From assembly GCA_014529385.2 (NCBI GenBank), contig CM043967.1:4027001-4091000 (forward strand): a DNA stretch of 64,000 bases. The letters are read 5' to 3'. A program made the translations under genes and the position numbers. The notes beneath the pieces are model-generated. The model was not told where the DNA came from and made no database searches. It saw nothing but the letters and a program-made list of their open reading frames with translations. This stretch comes from Adiantum capillus-veneris (taxonomy: Eukaryota > Streptophyta > Polypodiopsida > Polypodiales > Pteridaceae). Every line of letters begins with the position of its first letter. The first letter of the stretch is position 1. Shown here in pieces: positions 60,582 through 64,000 of this stretch.

Positions 60582-62106
60582 CCCATACCCCTCTACCCCC
60601 TCTCACACCCTCACGCACTCTCTCTCTCTCTCACTCACTTCTGTGTAGTCAGCCATCACATTAAAAAAATTAGAAAAAATATAATAATATCTCTATCTTT
60701 CTCTCGTTCCCACACACCCTCTTGCCGACACACACACACACACACTTACACACCCACAAACAACCCATATACATACGCACACACACTCACAAGCATCCCG
60801 TCACTCACACAGTAACATACACCCACACACGCATTTACGCACTCACGAGCATATGCATAGACATACACGAGTAGGAGCATGCATGATTTGCCAAAAGGTC
60901 AAGTTTGACATGCAAAAGGCACCAGGGCTGTTACAACCACTGCCGATTCCGAATAAGCCATGGGAAAGCATTGCTATGGATTTTATCTTTGATCTTCCAA
61001 GAACGCGAACAGGGAATGATGGTAAATGGACCATTATTTGTAGGTTCAACAAGTAGGCCCATTTTACCCCTGTTAGGAAGAAGATAAAATCTGATCATAT
61101 GGCACGTTCATTCATGTGCAATGTGTTTTAAGTACCATGGTATGCCAAAATCGATTGTCAGTGATCGTCATCCTCGCATGACAAGTTTGTTCTGGAGAGG
61201 ATTGTTTGAGAACATAGACACTACGCTCAGTTCTCCTCTTCGTTTCATCCACAAACTGATGGACAGTCAGAAGAGGCTAATTCTATTGTCTTAGATCTGC
61301 ACGGCACGCCCATGCAGACATTCAAGCCAACATACATTGCACGCCATATGCACGAACAAGAAGGAAAAGCAAAAGAACTCGAACTCCACACCATTGAGGC
61401 CGAAGGCATGTCCCGGCCGGCCCCAAAACTGGCGAACGTGCTACACCGACGCACCAGCAAAGCCCGCCATTTGCCGGCATCTCATCCACGATGCATCTCC
61501 GTAGTAACATCAGTAGGGTATTATTATTTTCCGATTTCAAGCCAAAAATCTTGTATAAAAAACCTATTTGTAAATTGCCATCTCTCTCTAGGTGATGGTC
61601 ACCAAGGCCCACCTAGGAGATATCATTTTAAATTTCTCCTAAGACAAAGCAAGGGTCAACCATCTGGGACCCAACTCCTTGCTTTGTCTCTCTTGATTAG
61701 GGACCTAACCTAATCGGATTACCCTAAACTAATGCATCCTGCACCTATAAAAGGGCACTGAGAGGTCACGGAGGGGAACTTGCAACACTTGTAAAGGAGG
61801 GAGAGGGGATTTTAGGGCAGCATTTTGGGAGAACACTCTGGGAGAGTGGTGTAACATTTTGGGTGGTACTTGAGCATTGGGTTTTGGCAAGTTAGCACTA
61901 TGAGAAGGAAGCCATGTCCACACCTTGGCTCCAAGGGTCGCCACACACACACGAGAGTAGAATCTCCATTCTTATGAAATCACCTCTAGAGAACTCACTA
62001 TAGGCTCTCTCTATCACCATAGTCGCCATCTCGTCGAAGATAAGGTTTCTGTAAATATGGCATTGAATCAAGTTTCCCTCATATCCCGAGGGGTTTTCAT
62101 CACCTA

Positions 62107-62110
<4 letters not shown>
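60467..62110 (+). repeat. LTR-like tandem unit A
   Basis: Begins with (CT)n-(CA)n, continues through a conserved block (aaaaaaattagaaaaaatataataat), a TATA box (cctataaaaggg, near 61744) and ends ...gaggggttttcatcacctacat at 62110. Matches unit B (62111-63365) throughout, except for a 426-bp integrase piece (60874-61299) and a deletion of about 50 bp near 61400. The TATA box and position suggest the units are LTRs of one retrotransposon family. Confidence 0.75.
60874..61299 (+). pseudogene. Gypsy integrase fragment inserted in unit A
   Basis: Reads CMICQKVKFDMQKAPGLLQP (zinc-finger half), then SIAMDFIFDLPRTRTGNDG and, after frameshifts, FHPQTDGQSEEANSIVLDL (core end). Present in unit A only; in unit B the flanks (cgagta/cacggcac) are directly joined. 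No target duplication is evident, so this may be recombination or capture rather than transposition. Confidence 0.75.
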
Positions 62111-62195
<85 letters not shown>

Positions 62196-62330
62196 CCAAT
62201 ACCCCTCTCACACCCTCACGCACTCTCTCTCTCTCACTCAGGCTCTGTGTAGTCACCCATCACATTAAAAAAATTAGAAAAAATATAATAATATCTCTAT
62301 CTTTCTCTCGTTCCCACACACCCTCTTTCC

Positions 62331-62373
<43 letters not shown>

Positions 62374-63361
62374 ACACACCCACACACAACCCATATACAT
62401 ACGCACACACACTCACAAGCATCTCGTCACTCACACAGTAACATACACCCACATACGCATTTACGCACTCATGAGCATATGCATAGACATACACGAGTAC
62501 ACGGCACGCGCATGCAGACATTCAAGCCAACATACATTGCACGCCATATGCACGAACAAGAAGGAAAAGCAGAAGAACTATCGAACTCCACACCATCGAC
62601 AAAAAAAGGAGACGACCAAAATCACGCGATGGTTACACCAAATCAAGAAGTGACGCCGAAGGCATGTCCCGGCCGGCCCCAAAATGGGCGAACGTGCTAC
62701 ACCGACGCACCAGCAAAGCCCGCCATTTGCCAGCATATCATCCACGATGCATCTCCGCAGTAACATCAGTAGGGTATTATTATTTTCCGATTTCAAGCCA
62801 AAAATCTTGTATTAAAAACCCATTTGTAAATTGCCACCTCTCTCTAGGTGATGGTCACCAAGGCCACCTAGGAGATATCATTTTAAATTTCTCCTAAGAC
62901 AAAGCAAGGGTCAACCATCTGGGACCCAACTCCTTGCTTTGTCTCTCTTGATTAGGGACCTAACCTAATCAGATTACCCTAAACTAATGCATCATGCACC
63001 TATGAAAGGGCACTGAGAGGTCACGGAGGGGGACTTGCAACACTTGTAAAGGAGGGAGAGGGGATTTTAGGGCAGCATTTTGGGAGAACACTCTGGGAGA
63101 GTGGTGTAACATTTTGGGTGGTACTTGAGCAGTGGGGTTTGGCAAGTTAGCACTATGAGAAGGAAGCCATGTCCACACCTTGGCTCCAAGGGTCACCACA
63201 CACACACGAGAGTAGAATCTCCATGCTTATGAAATCACCTCTAGAGAACTCACTATAGGGTCTCTCTATCACCATAGTCACCATCTCGTCGAAGATAAGG
63301 TTTCTGTAAATATGGCATTGAATCAAGTTTCCCTCATATCCCGAGGGGTTTTCATCACCTA

Positions 63362-63365
<4 letters not shown>
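62111..63365 (+). repeat. LTR-like tandem unit B
   Basis: Second copy of unit A without the integrase insert; begins in (CT)n(TA)n(CA)n and ends ...ttttcatcacctacat at 63365, before another CT tract. TATA-like cctatgaaaggg near 62999 carries a substitution relative to unit A. Confidence 0.8.

Positions 63366-63448
<83 letters not shown>
63366..63448. repeat. (CT)n microsatellite
   Basis: CT run of about 80 bases with one phase shift. Confidence 0.97.
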
Positions 63449-63451
<3 letters not shown>

Positions 63452-63678
63452 GTGCAGTGTTTGTGTTATTTCAAATCATCGTTATCCGCATCCTAGCCGC
63501 TCAAAGCTTGGTGGTGCCCCCTGTTCATTTCCCGTCGCTAGCTCGGCGTGCATGGTCCTGGCGTTGAGGCCATCGGTGTCTATTTTGTGCTTTGCGCTCA
63601 TCATTTGGTGCCCCCATTGAGGAGGGCTTCTCAAAAACCTCCAGTTTACAATGTTGAAGACAACGCACATCGTCGACC

Positions 63679-63915
63679 ATGGATGAATGGCTGCAAGAAT
63701 TCTACAATTGGAGAACGGAGGGGGAGGAGATTAAAGAAACATTGACCGCCTTCATCAAAGTGCTACTGCCAGGTTGTAGTGTCATCAATATCCAAGAGGT
63801 AAGCTCCCCATCTTACATTGCTCGTGCTAATCACAAATCAAGACCATCAAGTGGGAAGGCTACAAAATGTCTTCACTGTTGTCAACCAAAGCATTCTGTC
63901 AATGAGTGCCGATAG
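63679..63915 (+). pseudogene. Retrotransposon gag fragment with CCHC zinc knuckle
   Basis: A 78-codon frame ends in CLHCCQPKHSVNEC (C-x2-C-x4-H-x4-C). It follows unit B by about 300 bp, the position of gag after a 5' LTR, so the LTR-like units probably belong to this element. Most of gag is missing. The element may continue past the window end. Confidence 0.5.
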
Positions 63916-64000
63916 AGGAGGTGAAGAAAGAACGGTGAGTTTTGCTTTTGAGAACCGCAGCACTCTCATGACAGTCAGATTTTGTGTAGCACCAAGTGTT

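Overview
This window is nuclear DNA from a land plant with a large, repeat-rich genome. Evidence: two intron-containing genes whose predicted proteins look like plant orthologues (DRP5A and RRS1), many decayed Ty1/copia and Ty3/gypsy elements, a LINE, tRNA-derived SINE signals, a CACTA transposon, and very many long (CT)n/(GA)n tracts. The class of plant cannot be fixed from the sequence; a fern or another large-genome lineage is a weak guess. There are no operons, CRISPR arrays or prokaryotic features.

Real genes. (1) 4592-8777, minus strand: an eight-exon gene for the ribosome-biogenesis regulator RRS1, rebuilt here exon by exon. All phases join and give 322 residues. (2) 49364-53679, plus strand: a nine-exon gene for a dynamin-related GTPase of the DRP5A type, 796 residues, with all GTPase motifs and GT-AG introns. 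Both look intact, and they are the only clear host genes.

Repeat layout. 1-1380: copia remnant in the order pol-LTR-gag (minus). 9021-9400: SINE with a 14-bp target duplication. 10.2-14.25 kb: gypsy remnant (plus). 19.1-26 kb: gypsy remnant (minus), split inside its reverse transcriptase by a 3.6-kb hAT-like insertion (20577-24206) that contains a LINE. 27505-38860: gypsy element with two recognisable LTRs, split inside its reverse transcriptase by a 3.5-kb CACTA element (31934-35455; TIR CACTACAACA, target duplication ACA). 39.7-40.6 kb: copia fragment with an internal inversion. 41473-47093: complete, young copia element with LTRs, tRNA-iMet primer site, polypurine tract and a perfect TGTAA target duplication; pol is open, gag is broken. 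48837-49183: Harbinger/Tourist-like MITE with a tRNA-like Pol III promoter, ending about 180 bp upstream of the DRP5A start codon. 55-57 kb: gypsy remnant with a tandemly duplicated integrase piece. 57515-59429: copia pol remnant with its 3' LTR. 60.5-63.4 kb: two tandem LTR-like units, one of them carrying a captured integrase piece, followed by a gag zinc knuckle.

I found no undescribed cellular system. The most unusual items are the nested insertions with readable target duplications, the MITE with an internal tRNA-like promoter (a second, weaker copy lies near 17.5-17.7 kb), and the rearranged copia and LTR structures.
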